From: Sphingobacteriales bacterium | Lineage (GTDB): Bacteria; Bacteroidota; Bacteroidia; Chitinophagales; Chitinophagaceae | DNA: 64,000 nt | Direction of reading: 5' to 3' | Assembly: GCA_016219985.1 (NCBI GenBank) | Contig: JACRJO010000001.1 | Location: 62,001-126,000, forward strand | Shown here: positions 9,309-19,425 of the stretch, one piece after another | Numbering within the stretch: the first letter of the stretch is position 1 | Layout of the letters: each line of letters starts with the position of its first letter | Notes under the pieces: model-generated | Told to the model about the DNA's origin: nothing | Seen by the model: the letters and a program-made list of their open reading frames with translations, nothing else | Database searches by the model: none | Position numbers and translations under genes: made by a program

Positions 9309-10370
9309 TTAGCTTTTTGTCAGGGCGACATCTACCATTTCAGCAATGGTTCTGCGCATATCGTATTCATATTTCCAGTTGGGATAATGCTGCTGGAATT
9401 TGCGTACATCGCTCACATACCAGATATGATCACCGCTGCGGGCCTCATCGAGCAGGGTATATTCCAGTTTATTGCCGCTGAGTTCCTCGATCATGCTGAT
9501 CGCTTCCAGCATGGAGATATTGGCGAAACGGGAACCGCCGATATTATATACCTCACCCTGGCGGGGGGCACTGTAGAATTCCCAGAAAGCACTGATCAGG
9601 TCTTTGCTGTGAATATTATCCCGCACCTGTTTGCCCTTGTACCCAAAAATCCGGTAAGGCTTTTTGTTTACGGCGCAGAGGATCAGGTAGGCCAGGAAAC
9701 CATGCAGTTCGGCTCCGCTATGGGCCGGGCCGGTCAGGCAACCGCCGCGGAAGATCCCGGTATTCATACCAAAGTATTTGCCATATTCCTGCACCATGAT
9801 ATCAGCTGCGGCTTTGCTGGCCCCGAAAATGCTGTGCTTGGAATTATCGATGCTCATGGACTCATCGATACCATGTTCGGCAAAAGGATGCGAAGGGTCG
9901 ATCTCCCAGCGGGTGGGGGTTTCGATCAGGGGCAGGTAATTGGGGGTATCCCCGTACACTTTATTGGTGCTGGTGAAAATAAACACCGCTTCCGGGCAAT
10001 ATTTCCGGGTTGCTTCGAGCATATTCAGCGTTCCTGTAGCATTTACCCCAAAATCAGTAAACGGTTCTTTAGCGGCCCAGTCATGTGAAGGCTGGGCGGC
10101 CGTATGGATCACAGCCGCAATAGAAGTATTGTACTCTGCGAAGATCTTTTCCAGCGCGGCGAAATCCCGGATATCCGCTTTATAATGTAAATAATGATCC
10201 AATCCACTTTCCAGTTTTTGCTGGTTCCATTGGGTACTGGCATTCTCGCCAAAAAAATAAGCCCGCATATCATTATCAATTCCCACCACACGGAAACCCT
10301 GTTGGTGAAAAAAAAGACTGGCCTCACTGCCGATCAGACCGGCTGAGCCGGTTACAATTACCGTTTGCAT
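9309..10370 (-). CDS. NAD-dependent sugar epimerase of the CDP-paratose 2-epimerase-like group
   Basis: Extended short-chain dehydrogenase of 353 residues. The NAD site is [10 protein letters not shown] at residues 7-16, and [13 protein letters not shown] gives the serine/threonine side of the active site. The usual YxxxK pair reads FGASK here, so the catalytic tyrosine position holds phenylalanine while the lysine is kept. [19 protein letters not shown] and [12 protein letters not shown] resemble CDP-tyvelose/paratose epimerase relatives. It presumably changes the stereochemistry of an activated sugar for the polymer. No CDP-sugar genes are visible nearby, so the true nucleotide sugar is uncertain. 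Confidence 0.75.
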   Translation of the reverse strand: MQTVIVTGSAGLIGSEASLFFHQQGFRVVGIDNDMRAYFFGENASTQWNQQKLESGLDHYLHYKADIRDFAALEKIFAEYNTSIAAVIHTAAQPSHDWAAKEPFTDFGVNATGTLNMLEATRKYCPEAVFIFTSTNKVYGDTPNYLPLIETPTRWEIDPSHPFAEHGIDESMSIDNSKHSIFGASKAAADIMVQEYGKYFGMNTGIFRGGCLTGPAHSGAELHGFLAYLILCAVNKKPYRIFGYKGKQVRDNIHSKDLISAFWEFYSAPRQGEVYNIGGSRFANISMLEAISMIEELSGNKLEYTLLDEARSGDHIWYVSDVRKFQQHYPNWKYEYDMRRTIAEMVDVALTKS

Positions 10371-10401
10371 ATATTTAAAATTAAAAATAGTTAGAACCAG
10401 T

Positions 10402-11016
10402 TCAACTACAGTACCGGATTATACGACATGGGTTTCCCGCACATATGGCGTTGGCCGGCAGGTCTTTTGTAACCACACTCCCGCTTCCGACAATTGTATT
10501 TTTCCCAATAGTCACCCCTTTTAGGATAGTGCAATTAGCCCCAATCCAGACATGATCGCCAATAACTACCGGCTTTGCGATCATCTTTTGCTTATTATCC
10601 CGGTCATACGGGTCCATTGAATGCCAATCAAAATCAGTGATAATACTGTTTACTCCAACAAGTACCTGATCCCCGAGAACCACTTGCTTCATAGCGCCAA
10701 TGGTTACCCCGGTAAATGCACACTGCTGTCCTATCCGGATCTCTGCGTTGGCCGCATGTGTTGACAGAATACATCGTTTATTCCCGCCCAGCAAATTCGA
10801 ATCAAGATCTGACCTGAAGACACATTTCTCACCGATCATTATTACGGAGTCCAACTCACGGTAAATAACAGGCCGCTTCCAAAAACCGATACCAGCAGCC
10901 AGTTTTACCCCATATAACTTACATAGAAGGTATGTAAAGAATGTGGACCAAAATCTTAGCAGTTTCTTCCTTAGTTGACGCCATTTATTTATCAGAATGA
11001 CAATTTTCCTGCCCAT
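10402..11016 (-). CDS. Left-handed beta-helix (hexapeptide) O-acetyltransferase
   Basis: A small acyltransferase with the hexapeptide repeats typical of the left-handed beta-helix: [51 protein letters not shown] near the C-terminus. The expected acetyl-CoA catalytic histidine could be in FDWHSMD. I chose the ATG at 11016, which leaves a 10-bp gap to the upstream gene; a TTG at 11049 would make an overlapping product 11 residues longer. It probably O-acetylates a sugar of the repeat unit. The region 10.4-12.9 kb is more A+T-rich than the rest of the locus. Confidence 0.8.
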   Translation of the reverse strand: MGRKIVILINKWRQLRKKLLRFWSTFFTYLLCKLYGVKLAAGIGFWKRPVIYRELDSVIMIGEKCVFRSDLDSNLLGGNKRCILSTHAANAEIRIGQQCAFTGVTIGAMKQVVLGDQVLVGVNSIITDFDWHSMDPYDRDNKQKMIAKPVVIGDHVWIGANCTILKGVTIGKNTIVGSGSVVTKDLPANAICAGNPCRIIRYCS

Positions 11017-11026
11017 AGAATAATTA

Positions 11027-12286
11027 TTAAACTGACGGCCTTGTTTCAAACCATGCCTTAACTCGCCTTAGCCAAATGGGGTACTTTGATTGGCAAGATG
11101 GCATAACCGGAAATCCCTCATCGGGCTTGGCCGGTTTGCACTTCCCTTTAGCTAAATCCCTGGAAAACAGTAATTCATATTTTTCAGCCATTCTTGCTAT
11201 CGAATATTCTTTTGCAGTATCCCATGCCCGCAAACGCAGGCGTTCAAGCAGATTCCGGTTCTCAGCAAGTAATGATATCGTATTAACAAACCCTTCAATG
11301 TCACCTACTTCAATTAGAAATCCATTTTCCCCGGATTGAATCAACTGCTGATTTCCCGCCTTGATATTTGTAACAACCGGACAACAGCCATATGCCATAG
11401 CTTCTGTAAGCGCAATGCTGAACCCCTCAAAAGCTGATGTTAAAAGAAATATATCAGCTTTGCTTAATACAGACAAAACACTCTCTTTGTCCAACCACCC
11501 ATGAAAGACAATCTGCCCTTCTGGTACTTCGCCTTTTAGTTTCTCTCTGAATGCCACCATGTCAGGTCCATCTCCAACAATATCGCAGACGTATGGGATT
11601 TTCTTCCGGCTTAATGAAGAAAGTACAGCAGCCAGGTCCAAAATCCTTTTCTGATGTGCGTCAATTCTTCCAACATAAACAAGGCGCAGCTGGCTATGAA
11701 TTTCCGGCACGTTAATTTCCTTTGCTGATTTAACTCCATATGGAATCCAGCTGACGCGCTCGGGCAACATATTGCAATCCCTGATATATTTTTCACATAT
11801 CTGCTGACTTACCCCGATAGCACCACTCAGAAATGCATAATAATGTTTGACAGGTTCGTAGAAAGTCTTTTCATCATTATGCCCAATCGTATAAGCAGGT
11901 ATACTTTCAGGTAGCCAAGGTAATATCAGCCATCCGATAGCTGCCGAACTGGAAATAACATATATATCCGGAGCAAGGTCCCTGACCCATTTATTGAATC
12001 GAGGCAAGAGCTCTACTACTGGTGCTTTTGCAATCCATGGCCTAATATGAACATGAGCGCCACTTTGATTAATCAGTTCTGCCAGTCTTGGATTCGAATT
12101 TCCCCTTGTAACCAAATGTAGTTCATGGCCACGGTTACCTAATGCTCTCATCAGATCAGGAAGTATTAAATGTCCTCCTCCAATCTCTTTATAGTCTGTC
12201 GTGGTATCAATAAATAAAATTCGCAACTGGCTTATTTTTAAAACCAAAATGGTCTGGCTGATTTCATCCCACTTATCAGAATACAA
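11027..12286 (-). CDS. Glycosyltransferase family 4
   Basis: GT-B glycosyltransferase. The N-terminal half has [14 protein letters not shown] and the C-terminal half [28 protein letters not shown] and [21 protein letters not shown], the last carrying the EX7E donor motif intact. The start is uncertain: the frame has no ATG before the conserved N-terminus, so a TTG at 12286 or one near 12226 must be used. About 40 residues after the Rossmann halves are poorly conserved. It lies between two hexapeptide acetyltransferases in an A+T-rich stretch of the operon. Confidence 0.82.
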   Translation of the reverse strand: MYSDKWDEISQTILVLKISQLRILFIDTTTDYKEIGGGHLILPDLMRALGNRGHELHLVTRGNSNPRLAELINQSGAHVHIRPWIAKAPVVELLPRFNKWVRDLAPDIYVISSSAAIGWLILPWLPESIPAYTIGHNDEKTFYEPVKHYYAFLSGAIGVSQQICEKYIRDCNMLPERVSWIPYGVKSAKEINVPEIHSQLRLVYVGRIDAHQKRILDLAAVLSSLSRKKIPYVCDIVGDGPDMVAFREKLKGEVPEGQIVFHGWLDKESVLSVLSKADIFLLTSAFEGFSIALTEAMAYGCCPVVTNIKAGNQQLIQSGENGFLIEVGDIEGFVNTISLLAENRNLLERLRLRAWDTAKEYSIARMAEKYELLFSRDLAKGKCKPAKPDEGFPVMPSCQSKYPIWLRRVKAWFETRPSV

Positions 12287-12321
12287 AACTTCTCCAAAGA
12301 GGACACTTTTCGTTCTCTTCT

Positions 12322-12909
12322 TTATAATTTACTAACTGAAATCTCAAGATTTTCAATATGCTTTACGACTGATCCGGAAGGAATTGACTTATAGATAAGA
12401 CAGTTTGCTCCAATAATTACGTTGTCGCCTATTTCCACCCCTTTTAAAACAGTTACATTACTGCCAAGCCAACAGTTTTTACCAATCCGCACTCTTCCAT
12501 AAGTATACTGATCTCTTTCCAAAACAAGAGTACCATCTTGTTCATAATGATATGAATGATTATGGTCATAAATCTTCACGCCTTCCCCAATTGATGTTCC
12601 GGCGCCAATTTCAATATCATGCAAACAGTTTACTGAACAACCATTATTAAAAAAAACCTTATCCCCGATCACAAGAGATGCATCAGTGTCCAGAAGTATA
12701 CTGCAAAAATTTCTCATATACATCCGTGCACCTATGTGAAGTTGCCTGTATTTGCCTGATACTATAATATTGCTTCCCTCTCCCAAATAGGCATCCGGAG
12801 CAATCTTTGTCCCTGGCATTGAACGTAATTTTTCAAGTTTGCCTTTACTGTGATAAAAGTTCAGGGTAACAAAAAATCTTGCAATAATTTTGGCGATTAG
12901 TATTCTCAA
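12322..12909 (-). CDS. Hexapeptide acetyltransferase (colanic-acid/serine acetyltransferase type)
   Basis: About 195 residues. Hexapeptide repeats run from about residue 50: FFNNGCSVNCLHDIEIGAG, then GEGVKIYDHNHSYHY with the histidines typical of the catalytic site, then NCWLGSNVTVLKGVEIGDNVIIGANCL. This is the architecture of sugar O-acetyltransferases acting on cytoplasmic or lipid-linked sugars. The most upstream usable start is a TTG at 12909. It is A+T-rich like the adjoining GT4 gene, so the two may have arrived together. The acceptor sugar is unknown. Confidence 0.8.
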   Translation of the reverse strand: MRILIAKIIARFFVTLNFYHSKGKLEKLRSMPGTKIAPDAYLGEGSNIIVSGKYRQLHIGARMYMRNFCSILLDTDASLVIGDKVFFNNGCSVNCLHDIEIGAGTSIGEGVKIYDHNHSYHYEQDGTLVLERDQYTYGRVRIGKNCWLGSNVTVLKGVEIGDNVIIGANCLIYKSIPSGSVVKHIENLEISVSKL

Positions 12910-12931
12910 AATGACTTAAGTTAAATTAAGA

Positions 12932-13957
12932 TCAGGCAATATGATTGAGTATTACTGATTCGAGAATCCCGGGATCAATGGTTAAGTTACAACCGGACCC
13001 AACCAAAGGTAAATTACTATCCGGCTTCCCGTTAAAATAATAATACTTCTGACCTACTGCATCAGCCAGGTGCCAGTACCCAACATTAAGGGGGCCGTTC
13101 TCTTTTTTCCGTAATTCAATCAGTTTACTGCCTTCCTGCATAAAAATACAGTTAGCCAGTCCCGCCCCATGGATACCCATTAATATTCCAGCTTCTGAAA
13201 ACAACCTGGCCTGTTCTTTCAGGTTGTAATCCTCCCCGTTCAGGATTTCGAATCCATAGCGATGCAGAAAGGGAATTAGTTCATTTTCATTCAGCACTTT
13301 ACGGACGGCTGCTTTTGACCTGGAAATATAAATTCTCTTTGTCCCCGGCCGCAGCTGATCGCAAAGTGCATTTTTCAGTTGCTTCATGAGTGAAACATCA
13401 AACTGGCCGCTAATGGTAATCGCTGGTATGTAATACAGTTCATCGGCTTTGTAAAAAGCTTCCGGCCGCATCAACACCACCTCTTCAAACCGGATACCGA
13501 GTATATCCAGGCTTTCCAGGCCGACGGTTCTTATATAAGGAAGATCGGGAAGCAGTAATACAAATTCCGCCGCCTTGTCTTTCACGAGAATCAATTTAGG
13601 CAGCACATCTGCAATCCAGTGAAAATGCCCGGACGACCAGCTGTCGGTTACCAGTAAATATTTCTTACCCCGGGCCAGCCTGATTTTTGGAGAAAATAAA
13701 AGCTTTTTGACCTGGTGACGGTATTGATAATAAGTGGCCTGTCCGGGTAAAGCCAGTGAATCTCTGAGCAGGACCCCGTTCTTATAAATGACTGATTCAG
13801 GTGAAATGCCAGCCTTGCCGACATACTGCAGCCTTCCGCCGAAAGTTGAATAACTTGCCCCCGCTTCAAAATCCGCCAGGTCTTCCTTCTGCATGTTCGC
13901 CGGAAAGGGATGCCTTGTCTGAACGGCATCAGAAAGCTTTTCGCTGCCTGTATCCAT
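12932..13957 (-). CDS. Glycosyltransferase family 61 (DUF563)
   Basis: The C-terminal half shows the GT61 signature: KRIYISRSKAAVRKVLNE near residue 215, then GFEILNGEDYNLKEQARLF, and GIHGAGLANCIFM near 275, the conserved HGA motif. This family acts in bacterial capsule and O-antigen synthesis and as plant xylosyl/arabinosyltransferases. I chose the ATG at 13957; a TTG at 13975 would overlap the upstream flippase by 4 bp. UDP-xylose can be made by enzymes in this locus, so a xylosyl donor is a reasonable guess but unproven. Confidence 0.8.
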   Translation of the reverse strand: MDTGSEKLSDAVQTRHPFPANMQKEDLADFEAGASYSTFGGRLQYVGKAGISPESVIYKNGVLLRDSLALPGQATYYQYRHQVKKLLFSPKIRLARGKKYLLVTDSWSSGHFHWIADVLPKLILVKDKAAEFVLLLPDLPYIRTVGLESLDILGIRFEEVVLMRPEAFYKADELYYIPAITISGQFDVSLMKQLKNALCDQLRPGTKRIYISRSKAAVRKVLNENELIPFLHRYGFEILNGEDYNLKEQARLFSEAGILMGIHGAGLANCIFMQEGSKLIELRKKENGPLNVGYWHLADAVGQKYYYFNGKPDSNLPLVGSGCNLTIDPGILESVILNHIA

Positions 13958-13971
13958 TTTGTACCCGCTGG

Positions 13972-15510
13972 TCAATTTCCAGTGCCTTTTACTTTAATTA
14001 TCCTGTTCACTAAACCGGCTGCCCAGCTCTTCTCCTCTGTTTCAAGAAACCGGGTCCAGATAAGCCACATATAACCCGCCAGTGAAAATGGGAGGGTGAT
14101 AAACACCCAGAATGATGAATTGTTATATAAGAATGCGATGAGTGCAGGCGGCATAAATACCAGGAACCCTGCTCCCAACGTCCTGAGCTGAAGTCCGAAA
14201 TTTATACTGAGACCCATATGTCTGCGGGTAAAATAAATAAATGTAAGGGCATTCACTATTTCACGCAAACTCCAGGCCATCGCCGCTCCAAGAATTCCGG
14301 CCCACTGGATCAAAAAATAGACTATAGCGGCATAAGGCAATACCTCAATCATGTAGACCTTGGCAAACAGGTTTGATTTTCCAGCTGAAATGAGTACTGT
14401 ATTGGGGATATAAACCAGCAAACTGAAGAAAACACCAACAAGCAAGATGTAAAACGGGAAAACGCTTTCCCTGCCAAAATCAGGCCCCACCCATATGGTA
14501 AAAAACGGCTTTGCAATGATCAGTAGTCCCATAACAGAAGGAATGAGACCGATCATCCCTACTCTTACACATCGGGTAAAAAGGGACCGAAGCTGTTCCC
14601 TTTTCTCGGCGGTAAGCAATTGTGAGAAAGCAGGCATCAGGGTTTGTACCATAGCTACAGAAAACATCGTGGTCATTCCCGCAAAAGTGAATGCGATCGA
14701 GTAATACGCCAGCGATTGAACTGAAACATACCGGGTGAGAATGAATTTTTCCAGATTATTCGTAACGAGTAACCCGATACCATATAATACATAGCTGCTT
14801 CCGAAATTCAGCAGTGGCTTCAGCATTTTCCGGTCTATGCTGGTCCCATAAATGGCAGGCTGAAGCCTTCCGGAAACAAAAATATGGCTCCCCATTATCA
14901 GCAGGGTGGCCAGAAAGGCCACAATCGTAGCATCCACTAAATCACCCCCGAAATGTAACACCAACGGTGTGCTAAGGGTCATGAGCACTTTAAAGCCGGC
15001 ATTTATCAGGACATTCAGATCCATCCGCATACGTGAAAGTTGCGGGGTATTAAAGATATTGCCAACAAAGCTCATGACGAAGGCAACCGAAGTTATCTTT
15101 AATGCAATACTTGCCTTCTGTTGAAGATACAGGGGGACTTTCAGTAAATCACCGACAATCCACTGCGAAAAAACAAAGAGCGGTATAGCGATAAAAAGGG
15201 ACGAAGTGATCCCGATAAGGGCAGCAGTTCGCACCACTTTCCCTTCCTGCTCCGGTGTGCTTTCTGCATAAGCTTCTGCACCAAACCTGGTGGAAGCCAT
15301 TGCCATACCAAAATCGCCAAAGGCGAAATACGAAGAAATCAGACCAACCAGTATTAAAATCCCATACGCTTCAGAACCCAGCGACCGGATCACAAAAGGG
15401 GAAGCGACAAAGGTGGCCGCCAACGGCAATACCTGGCCCATCAATACCCAAAAACTCCCCTTCATGACTTTTGTGGTCATGCCGCTTGACGTATCCTTTT
15501 TGAGTGTCAT
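13972..15510 (-). CDS. Polysaccharide flippase of the Wzx/MOP superfamily
   Basis: A 512-residue integral membrane protein with about fourteen hydrophobic segments and a MATE-like pattern: FWVLMGQVLPLAATFVASPFVIRSLGSEAYG at the N-terminus is the usual Wzx opening. Such proteins move undecaprenyl-pyrophosphate-linked repeat units across the inner membrane in the Wzx/Wzy pathway. It is the only flippase in the locus, which fits with one Wzy candidate and the Wza/Wzc export pair. It lies directly upstream of the GT61 gene. The family call is strong; substrate specificity cannot be read. Confidence 0.9.
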   Translation of the reverse strand: MTLKKDTSSGMTTKVMKGSFWVLMGQVLPLAATFVASPFVIRSLGSEAYGILILVGLISSYFAFGDFGMAMASTRFGAEAYAESTPEQEGKVVRTAALIGITSSLFIAIPLFVFSQWIVGDLLKVPLYLQQKASIALKITSVAFVMSFVGNIFNTPQLSRMRMDLNVLINAGFKVLMTLSTPLVLHFGGDLVDATIVAFLATLLIMGSHIFVSGRLQPAIYGTSIDRKMLKPLLNFGSSYVLYGIGLLVTNNLEKFILTRYVSVQSLAYYSIAFTFAGMTTMFSVAMVQTLMPAFSQLLTAEKREQLRSLFTRCVRVGMIGLIPSVMGLLIIAKPFFTIWVGPDFGRESVFPFYILLVGVFFSLLVYIPNTVLISAGKSNLFAKVYMIEVLPYAAIVYFLIQWAGILGAAMAWSLREIVNALTFIYFTRRHMGLSINFGLQLRTLGAGFLVFMPPALIAFLYNNSSFWVFITLPFSLAGYMWLIWTRFLETEEKSWAAGLVNRIIKVKGTGN

Positions 15511-15604
15511 TTCTTATTGGTGGGTATTCTCCAGATGAATGGCCGTAAAAGCTTTCCGGGTTTCCGCTGATATGTCCTGCCTGCGCAGTTTCCCGTATTT
15601 ACTA

Positions 15605-16504
15605 TCAGGGTCTGTAATTCCTGATATCGTGCACCAGTTGTATACTTTGACGGGTTGCCGTGAGCCGTACCCCGTTTCCGGCCAGTATCTGTTCGTATGA
15701 TTTTGTATGCAACTGCTCAAAGCCCTCACTGAAATCAATGGCTTCGTTATCAATGGTCAGTATCCTGCAGGTTCTCTGTCCTTTTTGCCTTGCATCAGCC
15801 GGCAGGTCATTTTCATCAATACTCATGTGCCAATGTACCGTTGCTTTTGCCAGCTCCAGCGTACCCGTCGTTTTTAATGGCGTTGATTCCTGTACCGTGA
15901 AACTTACCTGCTCTCCGAATATCCACAAAAGCATATCAAAAAAATGAAGCCCGATATTGGTGGCAATTCCACCGCTTTTGGATTCTTCCCCTTTCCAGCT
16001 GTTCAGGTACCAGTTGCCACGGGCACTGATATAATCAAGCCTGATCGTATACTTTGCATTTCCTGTTGCGGCACTGACCCGTTGCTGCAGCGCCAGGATA
16101 GCAGGATGCACCCGCAGCTGGAGTATGCTACAGACCTGCCTGCCGGTTTCCTTTTCCATATCCAGCAATGCATCCACATTCCAGGGGTTCAGCACCACCG
16201 GTTTCTCACAGATCACATCCGCCCCGATGCGTAATCCGAAACGGATATGGGCATCGTGCAGGTAATTGGGCGAACAAACCACAACATAGTCGATTTTTGT
16301 GCCTGCCCTTCTCAGTTTATCGCAATACCGGTCAAAACGCTCGAACTCCGTAAAAAAGTGACAGCCGGGGAAATAACTATCCAAGACCCCCACGGAATCA
16401 TGCGGGTCCAGCGCGGCCAGCAGATTATTGCCGGTGTCTTTGATCGCTTTCATGTGCCGGGGGGCGATGTATCCGGCGGCGCCTATGAGTAGAAAATTCT
16501 TCAC
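15605..16504 (-). CDS. Gfo/Idh/MocA oxidoreductase, WbpB/WlbA-like
   Basis: About 300 residues. FLLIGAAGYIAPRHMKAI is the NAD-binding N-terminus, and CEKPVVLNPWNVDAL carries the catalytic lysine region of the family. GGIATNIGLHFFDMLLWIFG is close to the 3-dehydrogenases that act on UDP-N-acetylglucosaminuronic acid. I chose the GTG at 16504: a frame upstream to 16540 would encode its first twelve residues from an 8-bp repeat array and so is unlikely to be real. With the WbpD-like gene just upstream it fits synthesis of a diacetamido-uronic acid. The expected transaminase partner (WbpE) is not in the window. Confidence 0.83.
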   Translation of the reverse strand: MKNFLLIGAAGYIAPRHMKAIKDTGNNLLAALDPHDSVGVLDSYFPGCHFFTEFERFDRYCDKLRRAGTKIDYVVVCSPNYLHDAHIRFGLRIGADVICEKPVVLNPWNVDALLDMEKETGRQVCSILQLRVHPAILALQQRVSAATGNAKYTIRLDYISARGNWYLNSWKGEESKSGGIATNIGLHFFDMLLWIFGEQVSFTVQESTPLKTTGTLELAKATVHWHMSIDENDLPADARQKGQRTCRILTIDNEAIDFSEGFEQLHTKSYEQILAGNGVRLTATRQSIQLVHDIRNYRP

Positions 16505-16508
16505 GTTA

Positions 16509-16572
16509 GTTGACAGGCTGATAGGTTGACAGGTTGACAAGTTAACAGGTTGATAGGTTGACAGGTTGATAA
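16509..16572. repeat. Tandem array of an 8-bp word (GTTGACAG), eight imperfect copies
   Basis: On the plus strand, eight contiguous 8-mers can be laid end to end: GTTGACAG, GCTGATAG, GTTGACAG, GTTGACAA, GTTAACAG, GTTGATAG, GTTGACAG, GTTGATAA. They occupy the spacer between the WbpB-like and WbpD-like genes. Oppositely oriented copies follow at 16602-16630, so a long imperfect hairpin is possible. Related copies lie at 17189-17222 and 20404-20456. Confidence 0.85.
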
Positions 16573-16601
16573 GGTGCTTTCTCAGAAGCCCCCCCTTTTC
16601 A

Positions 16602-16630
16602 ACTAGTTAACTTGTCAACTTATCAACTTT
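16602..16630. repeat. 8-bp word array in opposite orientation, inside a gene end
   Basis: Three copies of the reverse complement (TTAACTTG, TCAACTTA, TCAACTTT) lie here, inverted relative to the array at 16509-16572. They overlap the last codons and stop of the WbpD-like gene, encoding its terminal KVDKLTS. The inverted pair encloses about 30 bp with a run of C, so the transcript could fold into a stem here. Confidence 0.75.
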
Positions 16631-17188
16631 AACCACAGTCACATTATCTAATAACCGGTACTCCGTACCACTACTGCTGCAAGCGGCAACCCCATCCCTG
16701 AACTCCAGCTTCTCCCCTGCCTCACTCATCCAGCCGGTCTGCCGGGCGGGATTACCCATCACCAGGGCATAAGCCGGAATATCTTTCGTAACCACGGCAC
16801 CGGCACCGATAAAAGCATAGGGGCCGATGGTTAGCCCGCAGATGATGGTGGCATTCGCCCCGATCGTGGCTCCTTTACCGAGTCGGGTTGTCCTGAACTC
16901 CTGCTTCCGGTCCACGGCACTGCGCGGGTTGATCACATTGGTAAAAACAGCAGAGGGACCAATGAACACCTCATCTTCACAGATCACTCCCTCGTACAGG
17001 GATACATTGTTCTGCACTTTCACTCCATTCCCGATCACCACTTTATTACCCACAAACACATTCTGCCCGATCACACAGTTCTCCCCGATCACGGCCCCCG
17101 GCATAATATGGGAGAAGTGCCAGATTTTGGTGCCGCTCCCTATTGTGCAGCCGTCATCAACGACAGCGGCAGGGTGCTTATAAAACAC
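16607..17188 (-). CDS. WbpD/WlbB-like N-acetyltransferase (hexapeptide family)
   Basis: A 193-residue left-handed beta-helix enzyme: [19 protein letters not shown], then [28 protein letters not shown] and [13 protein letters not shown]. The order and spacing match acetyltransferases that make UDP-2,3-diacetamido-uronic acids. The start is a GTG that overlaps the upstream asparagine-synthase gene by 11 bp. The final residues (KVDKLTS) and the stop come from an 8-bp repeat array, so the native C-terminus may have been shorter. It pairs functionally with the WbpB-like dehydrogenase downstream; no WbpA or WbpE homologue is visible. Confidence 0.85.
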   Translation of the reverse strand: MFYKHPAAVVDDGCTIGSGTKIWHFSHIMPGAVIGENCVIGQNVFVGNKVVIGNGVKVQNNVSLYEGVICEDEVFIGPSAVFTNVINPRSAVDRKQEFRTTRLGKGATIGANATIICGLTIGPYAFIGAGAVVTKDIPAYALVMGNPARQTGWMSEAGEKLEFRDGVAACSSSGTEYRLLDNVTVVKVDKLTS

Positions 17189-19082
17189 GGTTGACAGGTT
17201 GGAAAGTTGAAGGGTTAATAAGGTAAGACAACATTAAATGATTCCAGTTATTATTCACATCTTCATGAGCTGCCGCTGCTTCTGCCGGCTGCTTTAATAC
17301 ATTCGGGTGAAGAATCTTCTCTTTCACCAGTTCCTGCCGGGTGGCAAGAATCCGCTGCTTTACTTCCTCCTTCTCCATCCATTTTTTTTGCGGGGGTTCG
17401 TACCCGATCTTGTCCTTCCGCCAGGTGATCGCGGGGGGCAGGAGGGGTTCAAAGGCTTTCCGCTGGATATATTTGGTCCAGCCCTCATGGATCTTGAATG
17501 CTGCCGGCAGGCTGAACAGGAATTCCACCAGTTCATGACTCAGGAAGGGCAGCCTTACCTCGCGGCTATGCGCCATACTGTTTCGGTCGGCGTACCGCAG
17601 TAACTGGGTCATGCTTTCATTCACGCTATTGTAAAGCGCCTCATTAAGCGTGGAAGCCGGGTTGGGAAAAATAAATTGTTCCGCGCTGTACTCATGGAAA
17701 AAATCCGCGTTGAAATAAGGATGGGTCCATTGCCGGTAAATCCCCCGCCATTTCTTCAACTGGTCCCGGGCCGGTTCGCCCAGTTTGCGGGCATGGTATT
17801 TCAGGTCCTTTGGCGGGAGGGGATTGATCGTACTGTTTCCCTGCAACAGGCGGCGGGCCGTTCGTTCTTTGTTATATAAGGAGGGATTGGTCCTTTTCAG
17901 TTCTTTGAAGAAGTACTGGTAAAAAGAATGATATCCCGCTGACAGTTCATCCGCGCCCTGGCCATCCAGCAAGACGGTCACTTTATTTTGTTTGGCCAAT
18001 TTCAGTACCTCATACTGGGCGAGGACACTGGCCGACCCAAAGGGTTCTTCCTGGTGATAAAAACAGGTATCCAGTTCCCGGAGCATGGTATCCGCGTCCG
18101 GGCTGGTGAAATGCGGGTCCGCATTCAGTTGTTGCAGCAGCAGGCGGATATACTGACTTTCGTCTTTTTCAAAGCCGGGGAAAATGGCAGAAAAAGTACT
18201 TTGCTTCAGCCCCCTTGTTTTATTCAGGTCATCGATCACGGCCACCACGGCGCTGCTGTCGAGTCCCCCGCTGAGGCTGCTCCCCACGGGCACATCGCTG
18301 CGCAGGCGCCGGCTGACGGAGGTATAGAACAGTTCCCGGAATTTTTCCGCAGCCTGCTCCATGCTGATCGAGTGGTCCGTATAGTTTTTATTGATATCCC
18401 AGTAACGCTGGGTGCTGACTGACAAGGAAGAGACATCAATCAGCATATAATGAGAATGCGGCAGGCGGGTGATCCCGGAGAAAAAGGTTTCGCTGTGGTC
18501 GGCCGGGTTGTCCACGTACTTAAAGGCCATGTAATTGTAAAGCATCCGCCTGTTCAGTTCCCGCCTGACACCTGCTGCCCAGAGCGCTTTCATTTCGCTG
18601 GCGAAGACAAAGATCTTTCCCGGTTCATGGTAATAATAAAATGGCTTTTCCCCGAAACGGTCCCTTGCCGCAAATACTTTCTGCGCTTTCGCATCGTAAA
18701 TCACCAGGGCGAACATCCCGTCAAAATAAGAGAGGCAGGCTTCTTTTTTCCAGTCGTAGAGGGCCAGGATCACTTCAGTATCGCTGTGACTGGCAAAGCG
18801 GTATCCCTGTTTCGCACAAAGTTCTTTTAACTCGATATAGTTATAGATCTCCCCGTTGAACGTAATACTGTAGCGGTCCAGGTAGTGCATGGGTTGAGCG
18901 CCGGCATCCGACAGGTCGATAATGGATAAGCGGCGATGACCCAAGCCCACTTTACCATCCGGGCTGATCCAATGACCTTCCCCGTCGGGCCCCCGGTGGG
19001 CGATACTATCCGTCATCGGCCTGAGCCTGCTGCCGTCCAGTTCAGTTGGATTGGCAGTAATAATTCCGGCGATTCCGCACAT
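17178..19082 (-). CDS. Asparagine synthase (glutamine-hydrolysing)-like amidotransferase
   Basis: A 634-residue AsnB-type protein. Cys2 follows the initiator methionine, with HRGPDGEG and FNGEIYNY in the glutaminase domain; the PP-loop LSGGLDSS is at residues 270-277, and [14 protein letters not shown] follows in the synthetase domain. The last residues ([13 protein letters not shown]) are encoded by 8-bp repeat DNA, so this gene also ends in a repeat. It overlaps the WbpD-like gene by 11 bp. The company of uronic-acid genes suggests amidation of a uronate, for example to a uronamide, as proposed for WbpS-like proteins; this is inference. Confidence 0.87.
   Translation of the reverse strand: MCGIAGIITANPTELDGSRLRPMTDSIAHRGPDGEGHWISPDGKVGLGHRRLSIIDLSDAGAQPMHYLDRYSITFNGEIYNYIELKELCAKQGYRFASHSDTEVILALYDWKKEACLSYFDGMFALVIYDAKAQKVFAARDRFGEKPFYYYHEPGKIFVFASEMKALWAAGVRRELNRRMLYNYMAFKYVDNPADHSETFFSGITRLPHSHYMLIDVSSLSVSTQRYWDINKNYTDHSISMEQAAEKFRELFYTSVSRRLRSDVPVGSSLSGGLDSSAVVAVIDDLNKTRGLKQSTFSAIFPGFEKDESQYIRLLLQQLNADPHFTSPDADTMLRELDTCFYHQEEPFGSASVLAQYEVLKLAKQNKVTVLLDGQGADELSAGYHSFYQYFFKELKRTNPSLYNKERTARRLLQGNSTINPLPPKDLKYHARKLGEPARDQLKKWRGIYRQWTHPYFNADFFHEYSAEQFIFPNPASTLNEALYNSVNESMTQLLRYADRNSMAHSREVRLPFLSHELVEFLFSLPAAFKIHEGWTKYIQRKAFEPLLPPAITWRKDKIGYEPPQKKWMEKEEVKQRILATRQELVKEKILHPNVLKQPAEAAAAHEDVNNNWNHLMLSYLINPSTFQPVNRVL
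17189..17222. repeat. 8-bp word array covering the C-terminal codons of an asparagine-synthase gene
   Basis: Four units (GTTGACAG, GTTGGAAA, GTTGAAGG, GTTAATAA) can be read on the plus strand. They belong to the same family as the array at 16509-16572 and cover the last dozen codons of the gene that ends at 17178. Confidence 0.7.
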
Positions 19083-19425
19083 GGATGTTGTTAGTTGTTA
19101 GCCTGCCTGCCGGCAGGCAGGTTGTTAGCTGTCAGGGGCGTGTTATCAGGAGGGTTCCTGCTATTGGGTGCACTTTGAATTGCGGAGACTCTATTGATGC
19201 CTATGTACCTATTTATTCTATGCCTAAAGCGGGAAGGGACCCCTGAAAAGTCAAAATTCAAAAGTAAAAAGTCAAAAATACCCTATAGCAGGAAGAGGTT
19301 CCCTGAAAAGTCAAACCTGCCCACCGGAGCTTTAGCACAGGCGGAGTCAAAAAATACCCTAAAGCGGGTAAGGGTTCCTTGAAAAGTTAAAATCGCTATA
19401 GCAGGGAGCTTTCATGCGGCTTCGC
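19083..19425. repeat. Repeat-rich spacer: 20-bp palindrome and imperfect direct repeats
   Basis: This spacer has no gene. A perfect 20-bp palindrome of CCTGC words lies at 19102-19121, flanked by TTGTTAG words. Then come three imperfect copies of a roughly 34-bp unit that begins CCTAAAGCGGG or CCTATAGCAGG and ends TGAAAAGTCAAA (19223-19255, 19281-19315, 19357-19391), with a partial fourth near 19395. A related word recurs near 58571. The spacer borders the toxin-antitoxin pair on its 3' side. Confidence 0.7.

Noticed and set aside
9201..10088. 295-codon plus-strand frame
   Set aside because: Antisense to the epimerase and FkbM genes; no motifs.
16509..16630. CRISPR array
   Set aside because: The repeats are contiguous 8-mers without unique spacers of constant length, and no cas genes are present.
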